Source: Mesorhizobium sp. AR02 (GTDB lineage: Bacteria; Pseudomonadota; Alphaproteobacteria; Rhizobiales; Rhizobiaceae). Taken from it: DNA of 64,000 nucleotides. Position 1 is the stretch's first letter. The number at the start of each line of letters is the position of its first letter. The stretch is from contig NZ_CP080531.1 in NCBI RefSeq assembly GCF_024746835.1, forward strand, positions 5,972,001 through 6,036,000, in the 5' to 3' direction. The notes under the pieces were generated by a model. That model saw nothing but the letters and a program-made list of their open reading frames with translations. It made no database searches and was not told where the DNA came from. Below, piece by piece: positions 50,782 to 60,072 of this stretch. The position numbers were made by a program, and so were the translations under genes.

Positions 50782-53352
50782 TCAGGTCCGCATCTTCTCG
50801 CCGCTCGGGTCGAAAGGCGCCTCGACATTGATGCGGGCCGGCCGCCGGTGTCCGAGGATCTCGATCTCGAACAGGCCCGCACTTTCGTCTTCGGCAAGGG
50901 CTGCCGGCACATAGCCCTGCGCCATCGACTTCTGGACATAGTGGGCGTAGCCGCCCGACGTGACCCAGCCGACCACGCGCCAGTCGCCGTCGACAATGCC
51001 GCGCACGGCGGAAGCGCCTTCCGCCGCCTTGGAGCCACGCACTTCCTTGCCCTTGTCGTCGAAACGCGGCGCGCCGTAGCCATGCGGCTTTTCCACCGTG
51101 CCGAAATCCTTGCTGACCTTGGCCCAGATCGGCTCGTCGCCCATCACGTCGGCGTCGGCAGCGTCGACGATGAAGGAGACACGGCGCAGTTTTGGTCCTT
51201 CCGCCTGTTCCTTGGCGGCGGCTTCGCGTCCAATGAAGTCGTTCTTCTCGAGCTTGATGAAGCGATCCATCGAGCCTTCGAAAGGGCCGTAGATCGGACG
51301 TAGCTCGCGGAACCAGGTCGGGAAGTTCTTCTCGAGACGCATGGAGAGCAAAGCGCGCATGCCGAAATCGACCAGGCCGAATTCCTCGCCGGCATCCTTG
51401 ATCGCCTTGTACACCAGGCGCTGGTAGGCGGGGGCCATCCATATCTCGTAGCCGAGATCGCCGGTATAGGTGATGCGGTTGACCATGCAGGGTGCGCCGC
51501 CGACCGCCATCTCACGGAAATCCATGAAGCGGAAGGCCTTTGTCGAGATGTCGACATCGACCAGCTTCTGCAGCAGGTCGCGTGATTTCGGTCCGGCGAT
51601 CGAGAGGCCGACCAGCGTCTGGTCGAAGCGATGGATGCGCACCGAACCGTCCTTCGGCAGGTGCTTTTCAAACCAGCGCATGTGGTATTTCTGCGCCGCC
51701 GACGAGCCCCAGATCATGAAGCGGTCTTCGCCGGCCTTGGCGATGGTGAAGTCGCCGATCAGCTTGCCGAATTCGTTGATCATCGGGGTGAGCACGATGC
51801 GGCCGGTCTTCGGCATGCGGTTGGTCATCAGCCGGTTGAGGAATTCTTCCGCGCCGGGTCCCGACACTTCGTATTTGGCGAAGTTGGCGATCTCGGTGAC
51901 GCCGACGCGCTCGCGCGTGGCGCGCACTTCCTCGCCGATCGGGCCAAAGTCGTTGGAGCGGTGGAAGGAGACGATATCCTTGGGTTCCTTGCCCTTCGGT
52001 GCGAACCACAGCGGCGTCTCAAGTCCCCAACTGTCGCCCATGACCGCATTGTTGGCGAGCATTGTGTCGTAGAGCGGCGTCGTCTGTGCCGGGCGTGCGG
52101 CCGGCAGTTCCTCATTGGGGAAGCGGATCGAGAAGCGGCGCGAATAGTTTTCGCGCACCTTGGCGTTGGTGTAGCGCAGGCCGGCCCATTCGCCGAAGCG
52201 GGCGACATCCATGCCCCAGACGTCGAAGCCCGGATCGCCATGCACCATCCAGTTCGACAGAGCGAGGCCGACGCCGCCGCCCTGACTGAAGCCCGCCATG
52301 ACGGCGCAGGCGCACCAGAAATTGGTCAGGCCCTGCACCGGGCCGACCAGCGGATTGCCGTCGAGCGCGAAGGTGAACGGGCCGTTGATGATCTGCTTGA
52401 TGCCGGCCTTCTCGATGCCGGGGAAATGCTTGAAGCCGATCTCCAGCGACGGCGCGATACGGTCGAGATCTGGCGGCAGCAATTCATGGCCGAAATCCCA
52501 CGGCGTGTTGACCGGCGACCACGGCTTGCAGGCCTTTTCATAGGTGCCGAGCAGGATGCCGTTGCGCTCCTGGCGGGTGTAGATTTCGCCCTTGAAGTCG
52601 AGCACGCCGATCATCTCGCGGCCGGTCGACTTGTTGAACTCCTCGACCTCCGGCATCGGCTCGGTAAGCAGGTACATGTGCTCCATGGCCAGCACCGGCA
52701 GCTCGACGCCAACCATGCGACCGATCTCGCGCGCCCACAGGCCGCCACAATTGACGACATGCTCGGCGTGGACCGTGCCCTGTTCGGTGACGACGTTCCA
52801 GGTGCCGTCCGGCTGCTGCGTCAGGTCGACGACGCGGTTGCGCAGCACGATCTCGGCGCCGAGTTTCTTGGCCGCCTTCGAGTACGCGATCGTGGTGCCC
52901 GAGGGATCGAGATGGCCCTCGACCGGATCCCACATGGCGCCGACGAAGTTCTTCTCGTCCATCAGCGGGAACATCGCCTTGGCTTCGGACGGTGTAATCA
53001 GTTCGGTGTCCATGCCGAGATAGCGGCCCTTGGCGTGGGCAAGCCGCAGGAAGTCCATGCGCTCCGGCGTATCGGCCATCATCACGCCGCCGGTCAGATG
53101 CAGCGAGCAGGACTGGCCGGAGATTTCCTCGATCTCCTTGTAGAGCTGCACGGTGTAGGCCTGCAGCTTGGCGACGTTGGGGTCGCCGTTCAGCGTATGG
53201 AAGCCGCCAGCTGCGTGCCAGGACGAGCCGGAGGTCAGTTCCGAGCGCTCGATCAGCATGATGTCGGTCCAGCCGGCCTTGGCCAGATGGTAGAGCACCG
53301 AGCAGCCGACGACGCCGCCGCCGATGACAACCGCTTTTACATGGGATTTCAT
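50782..53352 (-). CDS. Dimethylglycine dehydrogenase-like FAD and GcvT-domain protein
   Basis: An 856-residue enzyme with the FAD-binding start AVVIGGGVVGCSVLYHLA, then SGSSWHAAGG near 41-50 (the His that covalently holds FAD). The FAO_M region and C-terminal GcvT domains follow (from about 430). It should oxidise dimethylglycine to sarcosine with capture of the methyl group by folate. It is co-directional with the MttB gene 2 upstream and the DddP-like gene downstream, so the three look like one unit. Sequence and WHAAGG motif are closer to classical DMGDH than those of the 15103-17664 protein. Confidence 0.9.
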   Translation of the reverse strand: MKSHVKAVVIGGGVVGCSVLYHLAKAGWTDIMLIERSELTSGSSWHAAGGFHTLNGDPNVAKLQAYTVQLYKEIEEISGQSCSLHLTGGVMMADTPERMDFLRLAHAKGRYLGMDTELITPSEAKAMFPLMDEKNFVGAMWDPVEGHLDPSGTTIAYSKAAKKLGAEIVLRNRVVDLTQQPDGTWNVVTEQGTVHAEHVVNCGGLWAREIGRMVGVELPVLAMEHMYLLTEPMPEVEEFNKSTGREMIGVLDFKGEIYTRQERNGILLGTYEKACKPWSPVNTPWDFGHELLPPDLDRIAPSLEIGFKHFPGIEKAGIKQIINGPFTFALDGNPLVGPVQGLTNFWCACAVMAGFSQGGGVGLALSNWMVHGDPGFDVWGMDVARFGEWAGLRYTNAKVRENYSRRFSIRFPNEELPAARPAQTTPLYDTMLANNAVMGDSWGLETPLWFAPKGKEPKDIVSFHRSNDFGPIGEEVRATRERVGVTEIANFAKYEVSGPGAEEFLNRLMTNRMPKTGRIVLTPMINEFGKLIGDFTIAKAGEDRFMIWGSSAAQKYHMRWFEKHLPKDGSVRIHRFDQTLVGLSIAGPKSRDLLQKLVDVDISTKAFRFMDFREMAVGGAPCMVNRITYTGDLGYEIWMAPAYQRLVYKAIKDAGEEFGLVDFGMRALLSMRLEKNFPTWFRELRPIYGPFEGSMDRFIKLEKNDFIGREAAAKEQAEGPKLRRVSFIVDAADADVMGDEPIWAKVSKDFGTVEKPHGYGAPRFDDKGKEVRGSKAAEGASAVRGIVDGDWRVVGWVTSGGYAHYVQKSMAQGYVPAALAEDESAGLFEIEILGHRRPARINVEAPFDPSGEKMRT

Positions 53353-53426
53353 GAAGATAGGTCCGTTTTTGCGTAAATTGAATCAGAGGTTTTGGTCGCT
53401 GTCGTGACGACGTACGTCAAGCACGA

Positions 53427-55004
53427 TCAAAAATCGGTCGGCGCGCCGCCTTCGGCCGTGCGCTTCTGGACGAAGTCGTTGAGCTCCTCGCGGATCGCCG
53501 GGTCCATGTAAGGTTCTTCGTAGGACGCCAGCCGTTCCTTCCAGACCTTGTTGGCCTTTTCCAGCGCTGTCGGCGAGCCGGCTTCCGCCCAGGTCTCGAA
53601 GTTGCGCCAGTCGGAAAGGATCGGCGAGTAGAAGGCGGTCTTGTAGCGGTCCTGCGTGTGCTGGGTGCCGAAGAAGTGGCCACCGGGGCCGACCGACTGG
53701 ATGGCGTCGAAACCGAGCGCCTCTTCGGACAGGTCGAGCGGGGTGAGGAATTCGGCCACCATCTGCAACAGGTCGATGTCCAGAATGGTTTTTTCGTAGG
53801 AGCAGCGCAGGCCACCCTCGAGCCAGCCGGCGGCGTGCATCATCAGATTGCCGCCGCCCTGGATGGCGCCCCATAGCGAGAACACGCTCTCATAGGCCGC
53901 CTGTGCGTCGACCGTGTTGGCGGCGCAGGTGTTGGAGGTGCGGTAGGGGATGTTGTAGCGGCGGGCAAGCTGGCCGCCGACGAGCTGCGCCTTCATATAT
54001 TCAGGCGTGCCGAAGGCCGGTGAACCGGACTTCATGTCGACATTGGAGGTGAAGCCGCCATAGCCGACCGGCGCGCCCTTGCGCACCATCTGGGCAAAGG
54101 CGATGCCGGACAGCGCCTCGGCATTCTGCTGCACCAGCGCGCCGGCGATGGTGACCGGCGCCATGGCGCCTGACAGGGTGAAGGGCGTGACGACGACGAC
54201 CTGGCCCTTGCTCGACATCTGGATGATGCCTTCCATCATCGGTACGTCGAGCTTGAGCGGCGAATTGGTGTTGATGATGGTGAAGACGGACGGCTCCTCG
54301 AGCAGTTGCTCGTGGCTGATGCCGCGCGCGATCCTTGCGATCTCGATACCGTCGACATTGCGCTCCTTGCCGAGCGAATAGATGTGGAACACCTTGTCGG
54401 TCAGCGTGGCGAGGTCGCGGATGCATTCGAGGTGGCGGACCGAGGGATGGATATCGGTCGGCTCGACCGGATAGCCGCCGGTGCAGTTCAGGATGTTGTG
54501 CATCTGCGCAAGACGCAGGAAATTGCGGTAGTCCTGCTGGTTGCCAGGCCGGCGGCCACGATCGATGTCGGAGCAATTGGGCGCCGACGCCATCATCGAG
54601 ATGATCAGATTGTCGCCGCCGAAGCGCACATTGTGCGCGGGATTGCGGGCATGGATGGTGAATTCGGACGGGCAGTTCGACACCAGATCGAGGATCATGT
54701 CGCTGTCGAAGCGGACACGCTCACTGCCTTCGCTGACATCGGCGCCATGCGCCTTCATGATGCGGCGGGCCTCGTCATGCAGGACATCGACACCGATTTC
54801 CCTGAGCACGCGTAAGGAGGCGAGGTGGATCGATTCCAGCTCGTCTTCGGAAACCAATTTGGTGGGCGTGAGCGGGTTTCTCAGCTGGCGGAAAGCCGGC
54901 TGCTCGAACGCGGCGGAACCGCCGGCGCGCTTTCCGGCGCGGCCGCCACGGCGGGCACGGTCGGGTGCCTGTGCCGATTCTAAGGGTTGTAGGGCGGCGG
55001 TCAT
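53427..55004 (-). CDS. MttB-family methyltransferase 2 (non-pyrrolysine)
   Basis: A 525-residue member of the trimethylamine methyltransferase family. The N-terminus (MTAALQPLESAQAPDRARRG) is followed by an Arg/Gly-rich stretch to about residue 34. The barrel blocks TPFTLSGAMAPVTIAGALVQ and AGWLEGGLRCSYEKTILDID match those of MttB 1 (MttB 1 has TPFILAGAMSPVTVAGTL). No in-frame amber codon. It should transfer a methyl group from another N-methylated substrate to a corrinoid protein. No second corrinoid protein gene is visible in the window, so it may share the one at 35279-35977. GAGGA upstream supports the ATG at 55004. Confidence 0.9.
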   Translation of the reverse strand: MTAALQPLESAQAPDRARRGGRAGKRAGGSAAFEQPAFRQLRNPLTPTKLVSEDELESIHLASLRVLREIGVDVLHDEARRIMKAHGADVSEGSERVRFDSDMILDLVSNCPSEFTIHARNPAHNVRFGGDNLIISMMASAPNCSDIDRGRRPGNQQDYRNFLRLAQMHNILNCTGGYPVEPTDIHPSVRHLECIRDLATLTDKVFHIYSLGKERNVDGIEIARIARGISHEQLLEEPSVFTIINTNSPLKLDVPMMEGIIQMSSKGQVVVVTPFTLSGAMAPVTIAGALVQQNAEALSGIAFAQMVRKGAPVGYGGFTSNVDMKSGSPAFGTPEYMKAQLVGGQLARRYNIPYRTSNTCAANTVDAQAAYESVFSLWGAIQGGGNLMMHAAGWLEGGLRCSYEKTILDIDLLQMVAEFLTPLDLSEEALGFDAIQSVGPGGHFFGTQHTQDRYKTAFYSPILSDWRNFETWAEAGSPTALEKANKVWKERLASYEEPYMDPAIREELNDFVQKRTAEGGAPTDF

Positions 55005-55257
55005 GATGGTCCTCGTAGGATGCGATAGTGGGCGGCATAATGGACCGGCGGCCCCCCGGCCATTGCGGAGGTGGCGACCACTAGGGCGAGGGAAGCGACA
55101 TGCCGGAACGGCAGCTGCGTGGCCATGACATCGCCTGACCACCGTGCGGTTGGCGCAAGCGGATTTCCCTTGCCGGCCCTTTCTTTCCCCGGATTGAACC
55201 AGTAGCAGTGACCTTGCCGGCCGGGAGGTCTGCCGGCACCTCACATGGAATGACGGA

Positions 55258-56433
55258 ATGGTGGCAACCGGCTCTAGCGAAGGCGAAGCGGGAACGCAGT
55301 GGGCAGCGCTCGCTGGCGTCACTGCCGCACTTGCCATGTTCGGCGCCGCGCAAGGGCTGAGCTCGCCGCTGTTCACGCTTCTGATGCAGAAGCAAGGCAT
55401 GTCGCCCGGGCTGATCGGCCTGTCGGCGGCGATGATGCCTCTCGGGCTCATCCTGTCGGCATCGTTCGTGCCGGCGGCGGTGCGGATGGTCGGTGCGCGC
55501 AACCTGGCGGTCGGCTGCTCGCTGATCGGAGCTCTGTGCTTCCTGGCGATCGGCTATCTGCAGAACTGGGTGGCCTGGTACCTCATCCGCTTCATCATCG
55601 GCGTCGTCATCAACCCGCTCTATATCCTTGGCGAGGTCTGGGCACTGTCGCTGGCGCCGCCGTCGCGGCGCGGCCGGGTGATGGGGGTGTTCAACACGCT
55701 GATGGGTGCCGGCTATGCGGCGGGGCCCTTCACCTTGACCCTGGTCGGCACATCGGGCTGGGCACCCTTCAGCGTCGGTGTCGGCGGCTTCATGCTTTGC
55801 GCGGTCATTTTGCGCCTTGTCTCGTCAAAACTCACCGGCTTCGAGGATGACGGTCAGCCTGCCGGCAGCTTTATCGGCTTTGCCCGGCTGGCGCCGGCGC
55901 TGCTGCTGGCCGTGCTGGTGTCGGCCGCCGTCCAGCAAAGCACCTATGCGCTGGTCCCGGTCTTCGGTGCCGGCTATGGCCTACCGGAAGCGATCCTCGC
56001 CGCGCTGGTGATGGCGCTGTCGCTCGGCAACATCCTGCTGCAGATCCCGCTCGGCCTGCTCGCGGAGCGGTTCGGCGGCCGCCCGATGATCGTGGCCTGC
56101 GCGGTGGCGACGGCAATCTGCGCGGCGCTGCTGCCGCTGCTGATCACGACGCCGCTGATCTGGGGCGTGCTGCTGGTGATGGGCGCGGTCGGCTACGGCG
56201 TCTATACGATGGCGCTGGTCGAACTCGGCAGTCGGTTCAAGGGCACGCTGCTTGTCACCGGCAATGCGGCCTTCGCCTTGCTGTGGGGCGTTGGCGGCAT
56301 TGTCGGCCCGCCGGGTGCCGGCCTGTTGATGCAAGGCATCGGTCCGCTGGGGCTGCCCGTGGTGATCACCGGTCTCGACGCGGTTCTGGTTGCCTTCGCT
56401 TTGTACCGCTCCTGGCAACGTCGAGCCTCCTGA
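55258..56433 (+). CDS. MFS transporter, copy 1
   Basis: A 391-residue major facilitator with 12 predicted helices. LSLAPPSRRGRVMGVFNTLM near 140 has the conserved loop 4-5-type RRGR motif. It starts at ATG 55258 and is divergent from MttB gene 2. The next gene is a close relative in tandem. Substrate unknown; betaine or another methylated compound is plausible from the location. Confidence 0.85.
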   Translation: MVATGSSEGEAGTQWAALAGVTAALAMFGAAQGLSSPLFTLLMQKQGMSPGLIGLSAAMMPLGLILSASFVPAAVRMVGARNLAVGCSLIGALCFLAIGYLQNWVAWYLIRFIIGVVINPLYILGEVWALSLAPPSRRGRVMGVFNTLMGAGYAAGPFTLTLVGTSGWAPFSVGVGGFMLCAVILRLVSSKLTGFEDDGQPAGSFIGFARLAPALLLAVLVSAAVQQSTYALVPVFGAGYGLPEAILAALVMALSLGNILLQIPLGLLAERFGGRPMIVACAVATAICAALLPLLITTPLIWGVLLVMGAVGYGVYTMALVELGSRFKGTLLVTGNAAFALLWGVGGIVGPPGAGLLMQGIGPLGLPVVITGLDAVLVAFALYRSWQRRAS

Positions 56434-56525
56434 CATGCATCTGGCTGGAGCAAGCGCTTTCCACCGGCGGGGCTTACCGCTGTTTGGCCGAACCGCTAAT
56501 CCTGCCGCACACCAACGGTAGGACC

Positions 56526-57680
56526 ATGGCCGCAGCGGAAACTGGCGAAGGGATGCAATGGGCAGCGATCACCGGTGTGATCGCGACCGTCTCGGTGTTT
56601 GCCATCGCCCAGGGGCTGTCCTATCCGCTGTTGAGCTTCATCCTGCAGCGCCAGGGCGTCTCGCCGGCAATGATCGGCCTGTCGGCGGCCATGACGCCGA
56701 TCGGCTTCATCGTCTCGTCGCCACTGATCCCGGGGCTGGCGCGGCGGTTCGGGGCAGGGCGCACGGCGCTGACTTGTGCCGCGCTCTCGGCTGTCGTGCT
56801 GGCGCTCATCGGCTGGACGCAGAATGTCTATCTCTGGTTTCCGCTGCGCTTCCTGATCGGCGTGGTGACCAATCCGCTCTATGTCTTGAGCGAAATCTGG
56901 GTGATCGCACTGGCGCCGCCGGCCCGGCGCGGCCGCATCATGGGCGTCTATTCGACGATCATCTCGGCCGGATTTGCGACCGGGCCGCTTTGCCTGCTTG
57001 CCGTCGGCACGCAGGGGTGGCCGCCCTTCCTCGTCGGTATCTGCGCCTTCGTGCTGTGCGGCATCTGCCTGGCGTCGGTGCTGCCGCGCCTGCCGAAGGT
57101 CGACGAGGCCGGTCATCAGGTTTCCGTCCTGGGCTTCGTGCCGATGGCGTGGCTGCTCTTGTTCGCCGTCATCGTGGCCGCGGGTTTCGAGCAAGGCGCG
57201 CTGGCTTTGCTGCCGGTCTATGGCACCCATCACGGCATTGCGGAAATCCGCATGTCGGCGCTGCTGTCGATGATGATCGCCGGCAACATCGCCATGCAGG
57301 TGCCGCTCGGCCTGCTGGCGGAGAGGCTGACCGCGCGCTTGGTGCGGCTTGCCTGTGTTTCCTTGACGGCACTTGGATGTGTCCTGCTGCCGCTTCTCAT
57401 CGAAACGCCGCTGATCTGGCCGATGATTTTCGTCTGGGGCGCGGTTTCCTACGGCATCTACACGATGTCGATCATCGAACTCGGCGAGCGCTTCACCGGC
57501 TCGACACTGGTCGCCGGCAATGCCGCCTTCTCGCTGATGTGGGGCGTCGGTGGCATTGCCGTGCCGCCGCTGGCCGGCACCGCCATGGATATACTGGGCG
57601 CAAGAGGCCTGCCGATCACGCTTGGCCTGATGTGCCTGGCGCTGGCGGTGGCGAGCGTCGCCGGTCGCGGGAAGGCCTGA
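56526..57680 (+). CDS. MFS transporter, copy 2
   Basis: A 384-residue MFS carrier with the same layout as copy 1; both have MQWAAITG/TQWAALAG-like starts and the APPARRGRIMGVYSTI block. This points to tandem duplication followed by divergence. Twelve helices predicted. The gap to copy 1 is 92 bases. Confidence 0.85.
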   Translation: MAAAETGEGMQWAAITGVIATVSVFAIAQGLSYPLLSFILQRQGVSPAMIGLSAAMTPIGFIVSSPLIPGLARRFGAGRTALTCAALSAVVLALIGWTQNVYLWFPLRFLIGVVTNPLYVLSEIWVIALAPPARRGRIMGVYSTIISAGFATGPLCLLAVGTQGWPPFLVGICAFVLCGICLASVLPRLPKVDEAGHQVSVLGFVPMAWLLLFAVIVAAGFEQGALALLPVYGTHHGIAEIRMSALLSMMIAGNIAMQVPLGLLAERLTARLVRLACVSLTALGCVLLPLLIETPLIWPMIFVWGAVSYGIYTMSIIELGERFTGSTLVAGNAAFSLMWGVGGIAVPPLAGTAMDILGARGLPITLGLMCLALAVASVAGRGKA

Positions 57681-57764
57681 ATCCTCTGTCGAGATGCCGC
57701 AACTCTTGAATATCGGACGCGGCATGTCGATGTTGCGTGCCGAAGCATGCCTATTGGAGATTCC

Positions 57765-59828
57765 ATGACCAAGCCCATCGCCAAGCCGGAAGCCAGCACC
57801 GCGGATCCCTTCCTCTGGCTGGAGGACAGGACCAGCAAACAGTCGCTCGACTGGGTGCATGGCCAGAACGAGATCACGACAGGCGAATTGCAGGGCGATC
57901 CGTCCTATCAGGCGTCGTTCCAGACGGCGCTCGATTTGATGACGGCCGAGGACAACATCGCCGTCGGCGCGGCAATCGCCGGCCATGTCTATAATTTCTG
58001 GCAGGACAAGACCAATGCGCTCGGCCTGTGGCGCCGCACGACCGTCGCTTCCTACAAGACCGAGAAGCCGGTCTGGGAAACGATCATCGACTTCGACCAG
58101 CTTGCGGCGAAGGAGGGGGTAAAATGGGTGTTCAGCGGCGCCAGCCGGCTCTACCCGGACTTCAGCCGCTGCCTGCTGTCGATGTCGCCGGACGGCGGCG
58201 ACGCCAGCGAGATGCGCGAGTTCGACATCGAAACCAGATCGTTTATCGAGGGCGGGTTTCGCGCCCCGGCCTCCAAGTCGAGTTTCGGCTGGCTGGACAA
58301 GGACACGGTCATCGTCTCGGCGGCCTTCGAGGAAGCCGACAAGACCGAGTCCGGCTACCCACGTGTGATCAAGCTCTGGAAGCGCGGCACGACGCTGGAG
58401 GAGGCGAAGCCGATCTTCGAGGCGCAGAAAGAGGATCTCGCCGCCGGAGCCGGCGTCGAGTTCGACGGCGAGAAGCGTCACGTGTTTCTGGCGCGTGCGA
58501 TCAATTTCTTCGCGTCGCACAGCTTCCTGCATCTCCCGTCTGGTGAAAACAGGCGCATTCCGCTGCCCGACGACGCCACCGATACATCGCTTTTCAAGGA
58601 CCAGTTGGTGTTCGGCGTGCGCACGCCATGGACGGCGCCGGACGGCACGGTGTGCCAGCCGGACGGACTCTATTCACTCGATTTCGCGCACTGGATCGAA
58701 ACCGGCAGTTTTGGCGCCATCGAAACCCTGTTGGCGCCGGCCTATCGGGTGTCGATCGCCGGCATTGCCCGCACGCAAGACCGGCTGTTCATCGGCCTGA
58801 TGGACAATGTGCGCGGCAAGGTCGTCGTCTGCGAGCGTAGGGATGGCGCCTGGTCGATGAAACCGGTCGCGCTGCCTGAAAACGGCACTGTCGGCATCAG
58901 CCATGCCGAGCATTTCGGCTCAAGCGTGTCCTTCTCCTTCACGGATTTCCTGACGCCGAGCTCGATCATCTGGTCTGACGACAATGGCGAGACGCTCGCC
59001 ACCGTGAAGTCGCAGCCGGCGCGTTTCGATGCCGCGCCACTGATCTCGGAGCAGTTCGAGGCGCGCTCGAAGGACGGCACGATGATCCCTTATTTCGTCG
59101 TCAGGCGGCGCGACCAGAAGGGACCGGTGCCGACGCTGCTCTATGGTTATGGCGGCTTCGAGGTACCATTGCTGCCCGGCTATGCCGGCGTGCGCGGCAG
59201 GCTGTGGCTGGAGAAGGGCAACGCCTATGTCCAGGCCTGCATCCGTGGCGGTGGCGAGTTCGGCCCGGCCTGGCATCAGGCGGCGCTGAAAGGCAATCGC
59301 CAGAACGGTTATGATGATTTCGCCGCGGTGGCCGAGGACGTCGTCAGGCGCGGCATCGCCACAGCAAGCTCGCTCGGTATCCAGGGCGGCTCGAATGGCG
59401 GCCTGCTGACCGGCGTTTCCCTGACGCAGCACCCGGAGCTGTTCGGCGCCGTCATCATCGAGGTGCCGCTGCTCGACATGCTGCGTTACACCGAATTGCC
59501 GCCCGGCGCCTCATGGATGGCCGAATATGGCGATCCGTCGAAGCCGGAAGACGCAAAGTGGCTGTCCGCCTATTCGCCGTACCAGCACGTCCGGGTCGAT
59601 GCGGCCTACCCGCCGATCCTTCTGACGACTTCGACCGCCGATGACCGCGTCCATCCCGGCCATGCGCGCAAGATGGCGGCACGCCTGCAGGAGGCAGGCC
59701 ATGCCAGGACGCTGTTCTTCGAGGAGACCGAAGGCGGGCATGGCGGGCGTGGCGACCGCCGGCCGCAGGCGGCGCAGACGGCGATGAAATATGTCTTCCT
59801 GCAGCGGGCACTCAGCGCCAAGGCATAG
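57765..59828 (+). CDS. Prolyl oligopeptidase family (S9A) peptidase
   Basis: A 687-residue cytoplasmic enzyme. The N-terminal beta-propeller (about 70-410) precedes the alpha/beta hydrolase domain with catalytic Ser in IQGGSNGGLLTG (near 545), Asp in TADDRVHPGH and His in EGGHGG. GGAG seven bases upstream fixes the start at 57765. It hydrolyses short peptides, usually after Pro. No secretion signal. Not obviously tied to its neighbours. Confidence 0.9.
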   Translation: MTKPIAKPEASTADPFLWLEDRTSKQSLDWVHGQNEITTGELQGDPSYQASFQTALDLMTAEDNIAVGAAIAGHVYNFWQDKTNALGLWRRTTVASYKTEKPVWETIIDFDQLAAKEGVKWVFSGASRLYPDFSRCLLSMSPDGGDASEMREFDIETRSFIEGGFRAPASKSSFGWLDKDTVIVSAAFEEADKTESGYPRVIKLWKRGTTLEEAKPIFEAQKEDLAAGAGVEFDGEKRHVFLARAINFFASHSFLHLPSGENRRIPLPDDATDTSLFKDQLVFGVRTPWTAPDGTVCQPDGLYSLDFAHWIETGSFGAIETLLAPAYRVSIAGIARTQDRLFIGLMDNVRGKVVVCERRDGAWSMKPVALPENGTVGISHAEHFGSSVSFSFTDFLTPSSIIWSDDNGETLATVKSQPARFDAAPLISEQFEARSKDGTMIPYFVVRRRDQKGPVPTLLYGYGGFEVPLLPGYAGVRGRLWLEKGNAYVQACIRGGGEFGPAWHQAALKGNRQNGYDDFAAVAEDVVRRGIATASSLGIQGGSNGGLLTGVSLTQHPELFGAVIIEVPLLDMLRYTELPPGASWMAEYGDPSKPEDAKWLSAYSPYQHVRVDAAYPPILLTTSTADDRVHPGHARKMAARLQEAGHARTLFFEETEGGHGGRGDRRPQAAQTAMKYVFLQRALSAKA

Positions 59829-59934
59829 ACGTATTCCGTCATGGGCCAAGCAAAGGGTGGTTCACCTCGGCCAGCCTTTGCTCTAAGGTGCCTTCCATGG
59901 CTCCTGCTATGACCTTTGTCTGCACGTTCGGGGT

Positions 59935-59955
59935 CGCGGTGACACCGTCACCGCG
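59935..59955. promoter_or_regulatory. Perfect inverted repeat upstream of the aminotransferase
   Basis: CGCGGTGAC (59935-59943) and GTCACCGCG (59947-59955) flank ACC. About 120 bases before the start at 60073, it may be an operator or a hairpin. The 244-base gap shows nothing else clear. Confidence 0.4.
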
Positions 59956-60072
59956 CACGCTGCGTGCGGAGCTTTTGCGGCTGTGCGCCCGCATCGGTTA
60001 TTCGCCGCCTGCCATCCTCTGACGAATTCGCCCCGGCGCCAGCCGGACTGAATCCAGAGGAAAGATCCAGAC

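Noticed and set aside
51631..53376. 581-codon plus-strand frame opposite the DMGDH-like gene
   Set aside because: Antisense shadow without an RBS or recognisable domain.
36267..55004. Pyrrolysine use in the MttB genes
   Set aside because: Both frames run through with no internal amber codon, and no pyl genes are seen.
56496..58532. 678-codon minus-strand frame across the MFS and peptidase genes
   Set aside because: It spans two unrelated genes and an intergenic gap and is biased in the manner of a GC shadow.
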